This document shows, in pieces, positions 1 through 13,390 of a DNA stretch of 64,000 nucleotides. The stretch lies in the NCBI RefSeq assembly GCF_905171765.1, contig NC_053392.1:414356787-414420786 (forward strand), written 5' to 3'. Numbering within the stretch: the first letter of the stretch is position 1; every line of letters starts with the position of its first letter. The position numbers and the translations under genes are program-made. This DNA comes from Bufo bufo (taxonomy: Eukaryota > Chordata > Amphibia > Anura > Bufonidae). The notes beneath the pieces were generated by a model that worked only from the letters and a program-made list of their open reading frames with translations, had not been told where the DNA came from and searched no databases.

Positions 1-470
1 CCAGCCTAAGTTCCTTACCTCAGCTGGATGACAAAGAAAGCAGCCATCTTCAGAACTACTAGATCTCCAGGAAGAAACCACCATTCCCTGCGAGCAGTCC
101 TGTAAGTACAGATTCCAAATAAAAGAATAAGATAAGTACATCCATAGCTAGTCAGGCCCAAATCAAGCAGAACATAGACAGAGCAGAAGACAGATACCTG
201 CCAGATTCTTAAAGGCATATGTTCAGATGCAGAATATAGATATAATTCCTGCCACATATTGCCAATACCTGCTGGGACCTAAAGACTATTGCTGTAAATT
301 GTATGGATCTAAAGCTGCCTCTTATAACATCAAGTAAAGACAAGTTGGACCCTCTTTTCAGTGTGGAATTCCATCATTCCTCCATTACCCCTATTTACAG
401 CACTCAATTTTGTTGCATGTGAGCCAGGATACAGGAGTCCAGCCGTACTACAGGTAGGAGACACAGTTGA
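1..470. other. Unclassified left flank, possibly retroelement-derived
   Basis: No credible coding region is present; the one open frame (15-257, minus) has no recognisable domain. The stretch runs without a visible break into insert unit A (471-651), which contains the phrase ggcgtcacgaac. The same phrase lies in an LTR-like block at 38105 and 38371. I therefore suspect an LTR or leader of a retroelement, but no terminal repeat is visible because the window begins here. Confidence 0.3.
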
Positions 471-651
471 CACAATACAGAGACAATCTCCCCCTCTGGC
501 ATTCCTAACCTAGTACATGAGCTATACCATCTTAAAGGGCCCTTTTACAGTACCTGCGCAAGCTGCAACTGGCGTCACGAACTTAGTTACACCTAAATCT
601 GACCCACTGCATAGCAGCCCAATGACCCAGTGTCCTGCTCATTGTAACACC
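471..651. repeat. Insert unit A, founder-like copy of the foreign insert in the satellite
   Basis: This segment runs from acacaatacagagacaatct to ctgctcattgtaacacc. It recurs in shortened form five more times inside the satellite. Copy A is longer than the others: about 20 extra bases (around 611-630) lie near its right end. It is also the only copy joined on its left to non-satellite DNA, so it may be closest to the original capture event. Confidence 0.7.
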
Positions 652-1593
652 AGATATAAGTTGCGCTGGTGACACTATGTGCTTGCAGGGCCTGAAACAC
701 ACACGCGTGCAGGCAACTGACTGATATTATTTCACAGTCAAAATTATTATTATTTTTTAAATGTAATCTACTGTGATGACACCAGATATGAGTTGCGCCG
801 GTGACACTATGCGCTTGCAGGGCCTGAAACACACACGCGTGCAGGAAACTGACTGCTATTATTTCACAGTCAAAATTGTTGCAGTTTTTTTAAATGTAAT
901 CTACTGTGATGACACCAGATATGAGTTGCGCTGGTGAAACTATGCACTTGCAGGGCCTGAAACACACACGCGTGCAAGCAACTGACTGCTATTATTTCAC
1001 AGTCAAAATTATTATTTTTTTAAATGTAATCTACTGTAATGACACCATATATGAGTTGCGCTTGTGACACTATGCACTTGCAGAGTCTTAAACACACACG
1101 CATGCAAGCAACTGACTGCTATTATTTCACAGTCAAAATTATTATTATTTTTTAAATGTAATCTACTGTGATGACACCAGATATGAGTTGCGCTGGTGAC
1201 ACTATGCGCTTGCAGGGCCTGAAACACACACACGTGCAGGCAACTGACTGCTATTATTTAACAGTCAAATTTTTTTTACATTTTTTTATGTAATCTACTG
1301 TGATGACACCAGATATGAGTTGCGCTGGTGACACTATGCCCTTGCAGGGCCTGAAACACACACGCGTGCAGGCAAATGACTGCTATTATTTCACAGTCAA
1401 AATATATATTTTTTTTAAAATGTATTCTACTGTGATGACACCAGATATAAGTTGCGCTGGTGACACTATGTGCTTGCAGGGCCTGAAACTCACACGTGTG
1501 CAGGCAACTGACTGCTATTATTTCACAATCAAATATATATTTTTTTAATGTAATCTACTGTGATGACACCAGATATGAGTTGCGCTGGTGACA

Positions 1594-1748
1594 CAAAACA
1601 GAGACAATCTCCCCCTCTAACATTCCTAACCTAGTACATGAACTATACCATCTTAAAGGGCTCTTTTACAGTACCTGCGCAAGCTGCAACTGGCGTCACG
1701 AACATAGTTACACCTAAATCTGACCCACTGTCCTGCTCATTGCAACAC
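1594..1748. repeat. Insert unit B within satellite
   Basis: A non-satellite block of about 155 bp starts cagagacaatctccccctct and includes ggcgtcacgaac. It replaces the 3' part of one monomer and ends where a monomer resumes at caccagatatgag. Its variants (ttaaagggctc, gacccactg) group it with copy C. Confidence 0.85.
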
Positions 1749-4700
1749 CAGATATGAGTTGCGCTGGTAACACTATGTGCTTGCAGGGCCTGAAACACAC
1801 ACGCGTGCAGGCAACTGACTGATATTATTTCACAGTCAAAATTAAATATTTTTTTAAATGTAATCTACTGTGATGACACCAGATATGAGTTGCGCCGGTG
1901 ACACTATGCACTTGCAGGGCCTAAAACACACACGCGTGCAGGCAACTTACTGCTGTCATTTCACTGTCAAAATTATATATATTTTCTATATAATCTACTG
2001 TGATGACACCAGATATGAGTTGCGCTTGTGACACTATGCACTTGCAGGGCCTGAAACACACACGAGTGCAGGCAACTGACTGCTATTATTTCACAGTCAA
2101 AATAGTTTTTTTTTTAATGTAATCTACTGTGATGACACCAGATATTAGTTGCGCTGGTGACACTATGCGCTTGCAGGGCCTGAAACACACACGCGTGCAA
2201 GCAACTGACTGCTATTATTTCACAGTCAAAATTATTATTTTTTTAAATGTAATCTACTGTGATGACACTATATATGAGTTGCGCTTGTGACACTATGCGC
2301 TTGCAGAGTCTTAAACACACACGCATGCAAGCAACTGACTGCTATTATTTCACAGTCAAAATTATTATTATTTTTTAAATGTAATCTACTGTGATGACAC
2401 CAGATATGAGTTGCGCTGGTGACACTATGCGCTTGCAGGGCCTGAAACACACACGCGTGCAGGAAACTGACTGCTATTATTTCACAGTCAAAATTGTTGT
2501 AGTTTTTTTAAATGTAATCTACTGTGATGACACCAGATATGAGTTGCTCTGGTGACACTATTTGCTTGCAGGGCCTGAAACACACACGTGTGCAGGCAAC
2601 TGACTGCTATTATTTCACAGTCAAAATATATATATTTTTTTAAATGTATTCTACTGTGATGACACCAGATATGAGTTGATCTGGTGACACTATGCGCTTG
2701 CAGGGCCTGAAACACACACGTGTGCAGGCAACTGACTGCTATTATTTCACAATCAAATTATTTTTTTTTTATGTAATCTACTGTGATGACACCAGATATG
2801 AGTTGCGCTGGTGACACTATGCGCTTGCAGGGCCTGAAACACACACGCATGCAGGCAACTGACTGCTATTATTTCACAGTCAAAATATATATTTTTTTAA
2901 TGTAATCTAGTGTGATGACACCAGATATGAGTTGCGCTGGTGACACTATGCACTTGCAGGGCCTGAAACACACACGCGTGCAGGCAAATGACTGCTATTA
3001 TTTCACAGTCAAATTTATTATTATTTTTTAAATGTAATCTACTGTGATGACACCAGATATGAGTTGCGCTGGTGACACTATGCGCTTGCAGGGCCTGAAA
3101 CACACACGCGTGCAGGGAACTGACTGCTATTATTTCACAGTCAAAATGTTTTTTTTTTTTTATATGTGATCTACTGTGATGACACCATATATGAGTTGCA
3201 CTGGTGACACTATGCGCTTGCAGGGTCTTAAACACACACGCAGGCAGCCAACTGACAGCTATTATTTCACAGTCAAAATTATATATATTTTTTAAATGTA
3301 ATCTACTGTGATGACACCAGATATGAGTTGCGCTTGGGACACTATGCACTTGCAGGGCCTGAAACACACACGCGTGCAGGCAAATGACTGCTATTATTTC
3401 ACAGTCAAATTTTTTAATTTTTTTTTTATGTAATCTACTGTGATGACACCAGATATGAGTTGCGCTGGTGACACTATGCGCTTGCAGGGCCTGAAACACA
3501 CACGCGTGCAGGGAACTGACTGCTATGATTTCACAGTCAAAATTGTTTTTTTTAAAAAATGTAATCTACTGTGATGACACAATATATGAGTTGCGCTGGC
3601 GACACTATGCGCTTGCAGGGTCTTTAACACACACGCAGCCAGGCAACTGACTGCTATTATTTCACAGTCAAAATTATATATATTTTTTAAATGTAATCTA
3701 CTGTGATGACACCAGATATAAGTTGCGCTGGTGACACTATGCGCTTGCAGGGCCTGAAACACACACGCGTGCAGGCAACTGACTGCTATTATTTCACAGT
3801 CAAAATATATATATTTTTTTAAATGTATTCTACTGTGATGACACCAGATATGAGTTGCGCTGGTGACACTATGCGCTTGCAGGGCCTGAAACACACACGT
3901 GTGCAGGCAACTGACTGCTATTATTTCACAATCAAATTTTTATTTTTTTTATGTAATCTACTGTGATGACACCAGATATGAGTTGCGCTGGTGACACTAT
4001 GCGCTTGCAGGGCCTGAAACACACACGCGTGCAGGCAACTGACTGCTATTATTTCACAGTCAAAATTATTATTTTTTTAAATGTAATCTACTGTGATGAC
4101 ACTATATATGAGTTGCGCTTGTGACACTATGCGCTTGCAGAGTCTTAAACACACACGCATGCAAGCAACTGACTGCTATTATTTCACAGTCAAAATTATT
4201 ATTATTTTTTAAATGTAATCTACTGTGATGACACCAGATATGAGTTGCGCTGGTGACACTATGCGCTTGCAGGGCCTGAAACACACACGTGTGCAGGCAA
4301 CTGACTGCTATTATTTCACAATCAAATTTTTATTTTTTTTATGTAATCTACTGTGATGACACCAGATATGAGTTGCGCTGGTGACACTATGCGCTTGCAG
4401 GGCCTGAAACACACACGCGTGCAGGCAACTGACTGCTATTATTTCACAGTCAAAATTGTTGTAGTTTTTTTAAATGTAATCTACTGTGATGACACCAGAT
4501 ATGAGTTGCTCTGGTGACACTATGTGCTTGCAGGGCCTGAAACACACACGTGTGCAGGCAACTGACTGCTATTATTTCACAGTCAAAATATATATATTTT
4601 TTTTAATGTATTCTACTGTGATGACACCAGATATGAGTTGATCTGGTGACACTATGCGCTTGCAGGGCCTGAAACACACACATGTGCAGGCAACTGACTG

Positions 4701-6482
4701 CTATTATTTCACAATCAAATTTTTTTTTTTTATGTAATCTACTGTGATGACACCAGATATGAGTTGCGCTGGTGACACTATGCGCTTGCAGGGCCTGAAA
4801 CACACACGCATGCAGGCAACTGACTGCTATTATTTCACAGTCAAAATTATATATATTTTTTAAATGTAATCTACTGTGATGACACCAGATATGAGTTGCG
4901 CTGGTGACACTATGCGCTTGCAGGGCCTGAAACACACACGCGTGCAGGCAACTGACTGCTATTATTTCACAGTCAAAATATATATATATTTTTTAATGTA
5001 TTCTACTGTGATGACACCAGATATGAGTTGCGCTGCTGACACTATGCGCTTGCAGGGCCTGATACACACACGCGTGCAGGCAACTGACTGCTATTATTTC
5101 ACAGTCAAAATATATATATTTTTAAATGTATTCTACTGTGATGACACCAGATATGAGTTGCGCTGGTGACACTATGCGCTTGCAGGGCCTGAAACACACA
5201 CGTGTGCAGGCAACTGACTGCTATTATTTCACAGTCAAGATATATATATTTTTTTAAATGTATTCTACTGTGATGACACCAGATATGAGTTGCGCTGGTG
5301 ACACTATGCGCTTGCAGGGCCTGAAACACACACGTGTGCAGGCAACTGACTGCTATTATTTCACAATCAAATATTTTTTTTTTAAATGTAATCTAGTGTG
5401 ATGACACCAGATATGAGTTGCGCTGGTGACACTATGCACTTGCAGGGCCTGAAACACACACGCGTGCAGGCAAATGACTGCTATTATTTCACAGTCAAAT
5501 TTATTATTATTTTTTAAATGTAATCTACTGTGATGACACCAGATATGAGTTGCGCTGGTGACACTATGCGATTGCAGGGCCTGAAACACACACGCGTGCA
5601 GGGAACTGATTGCTATTATTTCACAGTCAAAATGTTTTTTTTTTTTATATTTGATCTACTGTGATGACACCATATATGAGTTGCACTGGTAACACTATGC
5701 GCTTGCAGGGTCTTAAACACACACGCAGGCAGCCAACTGACAGCTATTATTTCACAGTCAAAATTATATATATTTTTTAAATGTAATCTACTGTGATGAC
5801 ACAAGATATGAGTTGCGCTGGGGACACTATGCACTTGCAGGGCCTGAAACACATACGCGTGCATGCAAATGACTGCTATTATTTCACAGTCAAATTTTTT
5901 TAATTTTTTTTTATGTAATCTACTGTGATGACACCAGATATGAGTTGCGCTGGTGACACTATGCGCTTGCAGGGCCTGAAACACACACGCGTGCAGGGAA
6001 CTGACTGCTATGATTTCACAGTCAAAATTGTTTTTTTTTTAAAATGTAATCTACTGTGATGACACAATATATGAGTTGCGCTGGTGACACTATGCGCTTG
6101 CAGGGTCTTTAACACACACGCAGCCAGACAACTGACTGCTATTATTTCACAGTCAAAATTATATATATTTTTTAAATGTAATCTACTGTGATGACACCAG
6201 ATATGAGTTGCACTGGTGACACTATGCGCTTGCAGGGCCTGAAACACACACGCGTGCAGGCAACTGACTGCTATTATTTCACAGTCAAAATTATATTTTT
6301 TTTTTAAATGTAATCTACTGTGATGACACCAGATATGAGTTGCGCTGGTGACACTATGCGCTTGCAGGTCCTGAAACACACACGTGCAGGCAACTGACTG
6401 CTATTATTTCACAGTCAAAATTGTTTTTTTTTTAAAATGTAATCTACTGTGATGACACCAGATATGAGTTGCCCTGGTGACA

Positions 6483-6637
6483 CAAAACAGAGACAATCTC
6501 CCCCTCTAACATTCCTAACCTAGTACATGAACTATACCATCTAAAGGGCTCTTTTACAGTACCTGCGCAAGCTGCAACTGGCGTCACGAACATAGTTACA
6601 CCTAAATCTGACCCACTGTCCTGCTCATTGCAACACC
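6483..6637. repeat. Insert unit C within satellite
   Basis: This is the same foreign block as unit B, with identical junctions to the satellite on both sides. The shared junctions show that insert plus flanking monomers were duplicated together rather than inserted repeatedly. Confidence 0.85.
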
Positions 6638-7149
6638 AGATATGAGTTGCGCTGGTAACACTATGTGCTTGCAGGGCCTGAAACACACACGCGTGCAGGC
6701 AACTGACTGATATTATTTCACAGTCAAAATTATATATTTTTTTAAATGTAATCTACTGTGATGACACCAGATATGAGTTGCGCCGGTGACACTATGCACT
6801 TGCAGGGCCTAAAACACACACGCGTGCAGGCAACTGACTGCTGTCATTTCACTGTCAAAATTATATATATTTTTTATATAATCTACTGTGATGACACCAG
6901 ATATGAGTTGCCCTGGTAACACTATGCGCTTGAAGGGCCTGAAACACACACGCGTGCAGGCAACTGACTATTATTTCACAGTCAAAATAGTTTTTTTTTA
7001 AATGTAATCTACTGTGATGACACCAGATATGAGTTGCGCTGGTGACACTATGCGCTTGCAGGGCCTGAAACACACACGCGTGCAAGCAACTGACTGCTAT
7101 TATTTCACAGTCAAAATTATTATTTTTTTAAATGTAATCTACTGTGATG

Positions 7150-8203
7150 ACACTATATATGAGTTGCGCTTGTGACACTATGCGCTTGCAGAGTCTTAAA
7201 CACACACGCATGCAAGCAACTGACTGCTATTATTTCACAGTCAAAATTATTATTATTTTTTAAATGTAATCTACTGTGATGACACCAGATATGAGTTGCG
7301 CTGGTGACACTATGCGCTTGCAGGGCCTGAAACACACACGCGTGCAGGAAACTGACTGCTATTATTTCACAGTCAAAATTGTTGTAGTTTTTTTAAATGT
7401 AATCTACTGTGATGACACCAGATATGAGTTGCTCTGGTGACACTATGCGCTTGCAGGGCCTGAAACACACACGTGTGCAGGCAACTGACTGCTATTATTT
7501 CACAGTCAAAATATATATATTTTTTTAAATGTATTCTACTGTGATGACACCAGATATGAGTTGCGCTGGTGACACTATGCGCTTGCAGGGCCTGAAACAC
7601 ACACGTGTGCAGGCAACTGACTGCTATTATTTCACAATCAAATTATTATTATTTTTTTATGTAATCTACTGTGATGACACTATATATGAGTTGCGCTTGT
7701 GACACTATGCGCTTGCAGAGTCTTAAACACACACGCATGCAAGCAACTGACTGCTATTATTTCACAGTCAAAATTATTATTATTTTTTAAATGTAATCTA
7801 CTGTGATGACACCAGATATGAGTTGCGCTGGTGACACTATGCGCTTGCAGGGCCTGAAACACACACGCGTGCAGGAAACTGACTGCTATTATTTCACAGT
7901 CAAAATTGTTGTAGTTTTTTTAAATGTAATCTACTGTGATGACACCAGATATGAGTTGCTCTGGTGACACTATGCGCTTGCAGGGCCTGAAACACACACG
8001 TGTGCAGGCAACTGACTGCTATTATTTCACAGTCAAAATATATATATTTTTTTAAATGTATTCTACTGTGATGACACCAGATATGAGTTGCGCTGGTGAC
8101 ACTATGCGCTTGCAGGGCCTGAAACACACACGCGTGCAGGCGACTGACTGCTATTATTTCACAGTCAAAATATATATTTTTTTAATGTAATCTAGTGTGA
8201 TGA
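7150..8203. repeat. Tandem duplication of a 527-bp four-monomer block
   Basis: Two consecutive blocks of four monomers carry the same sequence of variant monomers at a constant offset of 527 bp (for example 7153/7680 and 7373/7900). Their near identity marks a recent unequal exchange. Confidence 0.8.
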
Positions 8204-10063
8204 CACCAGATATGAGTTGCGCTGGTGACACTATGCACTTGCAGGGCCTGAAACACACACGCGTGCAGGCAAATGACTGCTATTATTTCACAGTCAAATT
8301 TATTATTATTTTTTAAATGTAATCTACTGTGATGACACTATATATGAGTTGCGCTTGTGACACTATGCACTTGCAGGGCCTGAAACACACACGCGTGCAG
8401 GCAACTGACTGCTATTATTTCAATGTCAAAATTATTATTTTTTTAAATGTAATCTACTGTGATGACACCAGATATGAGTTGCCCTGGTAACACTATGCGC
8501 TTGAAGGGCCTGAAACACACACGCGTGCAGGCAACTGACGATTATTTCACAGTCAAAATAGTTTTTTTTTAAATGTAATCTACTGTGATAACACCAGATA
8601 TGAGTTGCGCTGGTGACACTATGCGCTTGCAGGGCCTGAAACACACACGCGTGCAAGCAACTGACTGCTATTATTTCACAGTCAAAATTATTATTTTTTT
8701 AAATGTAATCTACTGTGATGACACTATATATGAGTTGCGCTTGTGACACTATGCGCTTGCAGAGTCTTAAACACACACGCATGCAAGCAACTGACTGCTA
8801 TTATTTCACAGTCAAAATTATTATTATTTTTTAAATGTAATCTACTGTGATGACACCAGATATGAGTTGCGCTGGTGACACTATGCGCTTGCAGGGCCTG
8901 AAACACACACGCGTGCAGGAAACTGACTGCTATTATTTCACAGTCAAAATTGTTGTAGTTTTTTTAAATGTAATCTACTGTGATGACACCAGATATGAGT
9001 TGCGCTGGTGACACTATGCGCTTGCAGGGCCTGAAACACACACGCGTGCAGGGAACTGACTGCTATAATTTCACAGTCAAAATGTTTTTTTTTTTTTTAT
9101 GTAGTCTACTGTGATGACACCATATATGAGTTGCACTGGTGAAACTATGCGCTTGCAGGGTCTTAAACACACACGCAGGCAGCCAACTGACAGCTATTAT
9201 TTCACAGTCAAAATTATATATATTTTTTAAATGTAATCTACTGTGATGACACCAGATATGAGTTGCGCTGGGGACACTATGCACTTGCAGGGCCTGAAAC
9301 ACACACGCGTGCAGGCAAATGACTGCTATTATTTCACAGTCAAATTTTTTTAATTTTTTTTAATGTAATCTACTGTGATGACACCAGATATGAGTTGCGC
9401 TGGTGACACTATGCGCTTGCAGGGCCTGAAACACACACGCGTGCAGGGAACTGACTGCTATGATTTCACAGTAAAAATTGTTTTTTTTTTTAAATGTAAT
9501 CTACTGTGATGACACAATATATGAGTTGCGCTGGTGACACTATGCGCTTGCAGGGTCTTTAACACACACGCAGCCAGGCAACTGACTGCTATTATTTCAC
9601 AGTCAAAGTTATATATATTTTTTAAATGTAATCTACTGTGATGACACCAGATATGAGTTGCGCTGGTGACACCATGCGCTTGCAGGGCCTGAAACACACA
9701 CGCGTGCAGGCAACTGACTGCTATTATTTCACAGTCAAAATTATATATTTTTTTTAAATGTAATCTACTGTGATGACACCAGATATGAGTTGCGCTGGTG
9801 ACACTATGCGCTTGCAGGGCCTGAAACACACACGCGTGCAGGCAACTGACTGCTATTATTTCACAGTCAAAATTATATATTTTTTTTAAATGTAATCTAC
9901 TGTGATGACACCAGATATGAGTTGCGCTGGGGACACTATGCGCTTGCAGGTCCTGAAACACACACGTGCAGGCAACTGACTGCTATTATTTCACAGTCAA
10001 AATAGTTTTTTTTTTTAAATGTAATCTACTGTGATGACACCAGATATGAGTTGCCCTGGTGAC

Positions 10064-10218
10064 ACAAAACAGAGACAATCTCCCCCTCTAACATTCCTAA
10101 CCTAGTACATGAACTATACCATCTTAAAAGGCTCTTTTACAGTACCTGCGCAAGCTGCAACTGGCGTCACGAACATAGTTACACCTAAATCTGAACCACT
10201 GTCCTGCTCATTGCAACA
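10064..10218. repeat. Insert unit D within satellite
   Basis: This is the same foreign block. It carries the derived variants ttaaaaggctc and gaaccactg, which are shared only with E and F, so D, E and F form a younger subgroup. Confidence 0.85.
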
Positions 10219-11803
10219 CCAGATATGAGTTGCGCTGGTAACACTATGTGCTTGCAGGGCCTGAAACACACACGCGTGCAGGCAACTGACTGATATTATT
10301 TCACAGTCAAAATTATATTTTTATTTAAATGTAATCTACTGTGATGACACCAGACATGAGTTGCGCCGGTGACACTATGCACTTGCAGGGCCTAAAACAC
10401 ACACGCGTGCAGGCAACTGACTGCTGTCATTTCACTGTCAAAATTATATATATTTTTTATATAATCTACTGTGATGACACCAGATATGAGTTGCGCTTGT
10501 GACACTATGCACTTGCAGGGCCTGAAACACACACGCGTGCAGGCAACTGACTGCTATTATTTCACTGTCAAAATTATTATTATTTTTTAAATGTAATCTA
10601 CTGTGATGACACCAGATATGAGTTGCCCTGGTAACACTATGCGCTTGAAGGGCCTGAAACACACACGCGTGCAGGCAACTGACTATTATTTCACAGTCAA
10701 AATAGTTTTTTTTTTAATGTAATCTACTGTGATGACACCAGATATGAGTTGCGCTGGTGACACTATGTGCTTGCAGGGCCTGAAACACACACGCGTGCAA
10801 GCAACTGACTGCTATTATTTCACAGTCAAAATTATTATTTTTTTAAATGTAATCTGACACTATATATGAGTTGCGCTTGTGACACTATGCGCTTGCAGAG
10901 TCTTAAACACACACGCATGCAAGCAACTGACTGCTATTATTTCACAGTCAAAATTATTATTATTTTTTAAATGTAATCTACTGTGATGACACCAGATATG
11001 AGTTGCGCTGGTGACACTATGCGCTTGCAGGGCCTGAAACACACACGCGTGCAGGCAAATGACTGCTATTATTTCACAGTCAAATTTGTTTAATTTTTTT
11101 TAATGTAATCTACTGTGATGACACCAGATATGAGTTGCGCTGGTGACACTATGCGCTTGCTGGGCCTGAAACACACACGCGTGCAGGGAACTGACTGCTA
11201 TGATTTCACAGTCAAAATTGTTTTTTTTTTTAAATGTAATCTACTGTGATGACACAATATATGAGTTGCGCTGGTGACACTATGCGCTTGCAGGGTCTTT
11301 AACACACACGCGTGCAGGGAACTGACTGCTATGATTTCACAGTCAAAATTATATATATTTTTTAAATGTAATATACTGTGATGACACCAGATATGAGTTG
11401 CGCTGGTGACACTATGCGCTTGCAGGGCCTGAAACACACACGCATGCAGGCAAATGACTGCTATTATTTCACAGTCAAAATTATATATATTTTTTAAATG
11501 TAATCTACTGTGATGACACCAGATATGAGTTGCGCTGGTGACACTATGCGCTTGCAGGGCCTGAAACACACACGCGTGCAGGCAACTGACTGCTATTATT
11601 TCACAGTCAAAATTATATATTTTTTTTAAATGTAATCTACTGTGATGACACCAGATATGAGTTGCGCTGGTGACACTATGCGCTTGCAGGTCCTGAAACA
11701 CACACGTGCAGGCAACTGACTGCTATTATTTCACAGTCAAAATAGTTTTTTTTTTTAAATGTAATCTACTGTGATGACACCAGATATGAGTTGCCCTGGT
11801 GAC

Positions 11804-11958
11804 ACAAAACAGAGACAATCTCCCCCTCTAACATTCCTAACCTAGTACATGAACTATACCATCTTAAAAGGCTCTTTTACAGTACCTGCGCAAGCTGCAA
11901 CTGGCGTCACGAACATAGTTACACCTAAATCTGAACCACTGTCCTGCTCATTGCAACA
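11804..11958. repeat. Insert unit E within satellite
   Basis: This copy lies exactly 1740 bp after unit D and shares its derived variants. Neighbouring monomers show the same offset, so a block of about 1.74 kb was tandemly duplicated. Confidence 0.85.
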
Positions 11959-12373
11959 CCAGATATGAGTTGCGCTGGTAACACTATGTGCTTGCAGGGC
12001 CTGAAACACACACGCGTGCAGGCAACTGACTGATATTATTTCACAGTCAAAACTATATTTTTATTTAAATGTAATCTACTGTGATGACACCAGATATGAG
12101 TTGCGCTGGTGACACTATGCGCTTGCAGGGCCTGAAACACACACGCGTGCAGGCAACTGACTGCTATTATTTCACAGTCAAAATTATATATTTTTTTTAA
12201 ATGTAATCTACTGTGATGACACCAGATATGAGTTGCGCTGGTGACACTATGCGCTTGCAGGTCCTGAAACACACACGTGCAGGCAACTGACTGCTATTAT
12301 TTCACAGTCAAAATAGTTTTTTTTTTTAAATGTAATCTACTGTGATGACACCAGATATGAGTTGCCCTGGTGA

Positions 12374-12528
12374 CACAAAACAGAGACAATCTCCCCCTCT
12401 AACATTCCTAACCTAGTACATGAACTATACCATCTTAAAAGGCTCTTTTACAGTACCTGCGCAAGCTGCAACTGGCGTCACGAACATAGTTACACCTAAA
12501 TCTGAACCACTGTCCTGCTCATTGCAAC
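12374..12528. repeat. Insert unit F within satellite
   Basis: This copy lies 570 bp after unit E with the same derived variants. The 570-bp spacing corresponds to the insert plus about three monomers, which implies a further local duplication after the 1.74-kb event. Confidence 0.85.
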
Positions 12529-13390
12529 ACCAGATATGAGTTGCGCTGGTAACACTATGTGCTTGCAGGGCCTGAAACACACACGCGTGCAGGCAACTGA
12601 CTGATATTATTTCACAGTCAAAATTATATTTTTATTTAAATGTAATCTACTGTGATGACACCAGACATGAGTTGCGCCGGTGACACTATGCACTTGCAGG
12701 GCCTAAAACACACACGCGTGCAGGCAACTGACTGCTGTCATTTCACTGTCAAAATTATATATATTTTTTATATAATCTACTGTGATGACACCAGATATGA
12801 GTTGCGCTTGTGACACTATGCACTTGCAGGGCCTGAAACACACACGCGTGCAGGCAACTGACTGCTATTATTTCACTGTCAAATTTTTATTTTTTTTTTA
12901 AATGTAATCTACTGTGATGACACCAGATATGAGTTGCCCTGGTAACACTATGCGCTTGGAGGGCCTGAAACACACACGCGTGCAGGCAACTGACTATTAT
13001 TTCACAGTCAAAATAGTTTTTTTTTTAATGTAATCTAATGTGATGACACCAGATATGAGTTGCGCTGGTGACACTATGTGCTTGCAGGGCCTGAAACACA
13101 CAAGCGTGCAAGCAACTGACTGCTATTATTTCACAGTCAAAATTATTATTTTTTTAAATGTAATCTGACACTATATATGAGTTGCGCTTGTGACACTATG
13201 CGCTTGCAGAGTCTTAAACACACACGCATGCAAGCAACTGACTGCTATTATTTCACAGTCAAAATTATTATTATTTTTTAAATGTAATCTACTGTGATGA
13301 CACCAGATATGAGTTGCGCTGGTGACACTATGCGCTTGCAGGGCCTGAAACACACACGCGTGCAGGAAACTGACTGCTATTATTTCACAG

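Larger units (their letters stand above)
9458..12530. repeat. Higher-order repeat, 1740-bp unit containing insert D or E
   Basis: The segment from about 9458 recurs from about 11198 at an offset of 1740 bp, carrying insert D or E with it. A marker monomer pair at 10860 reappears at 13171. That offset of 2311 equals 1740 plus 571, which is the E-to-F spacing, and fixes the order of events. Confidence 0.8.
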
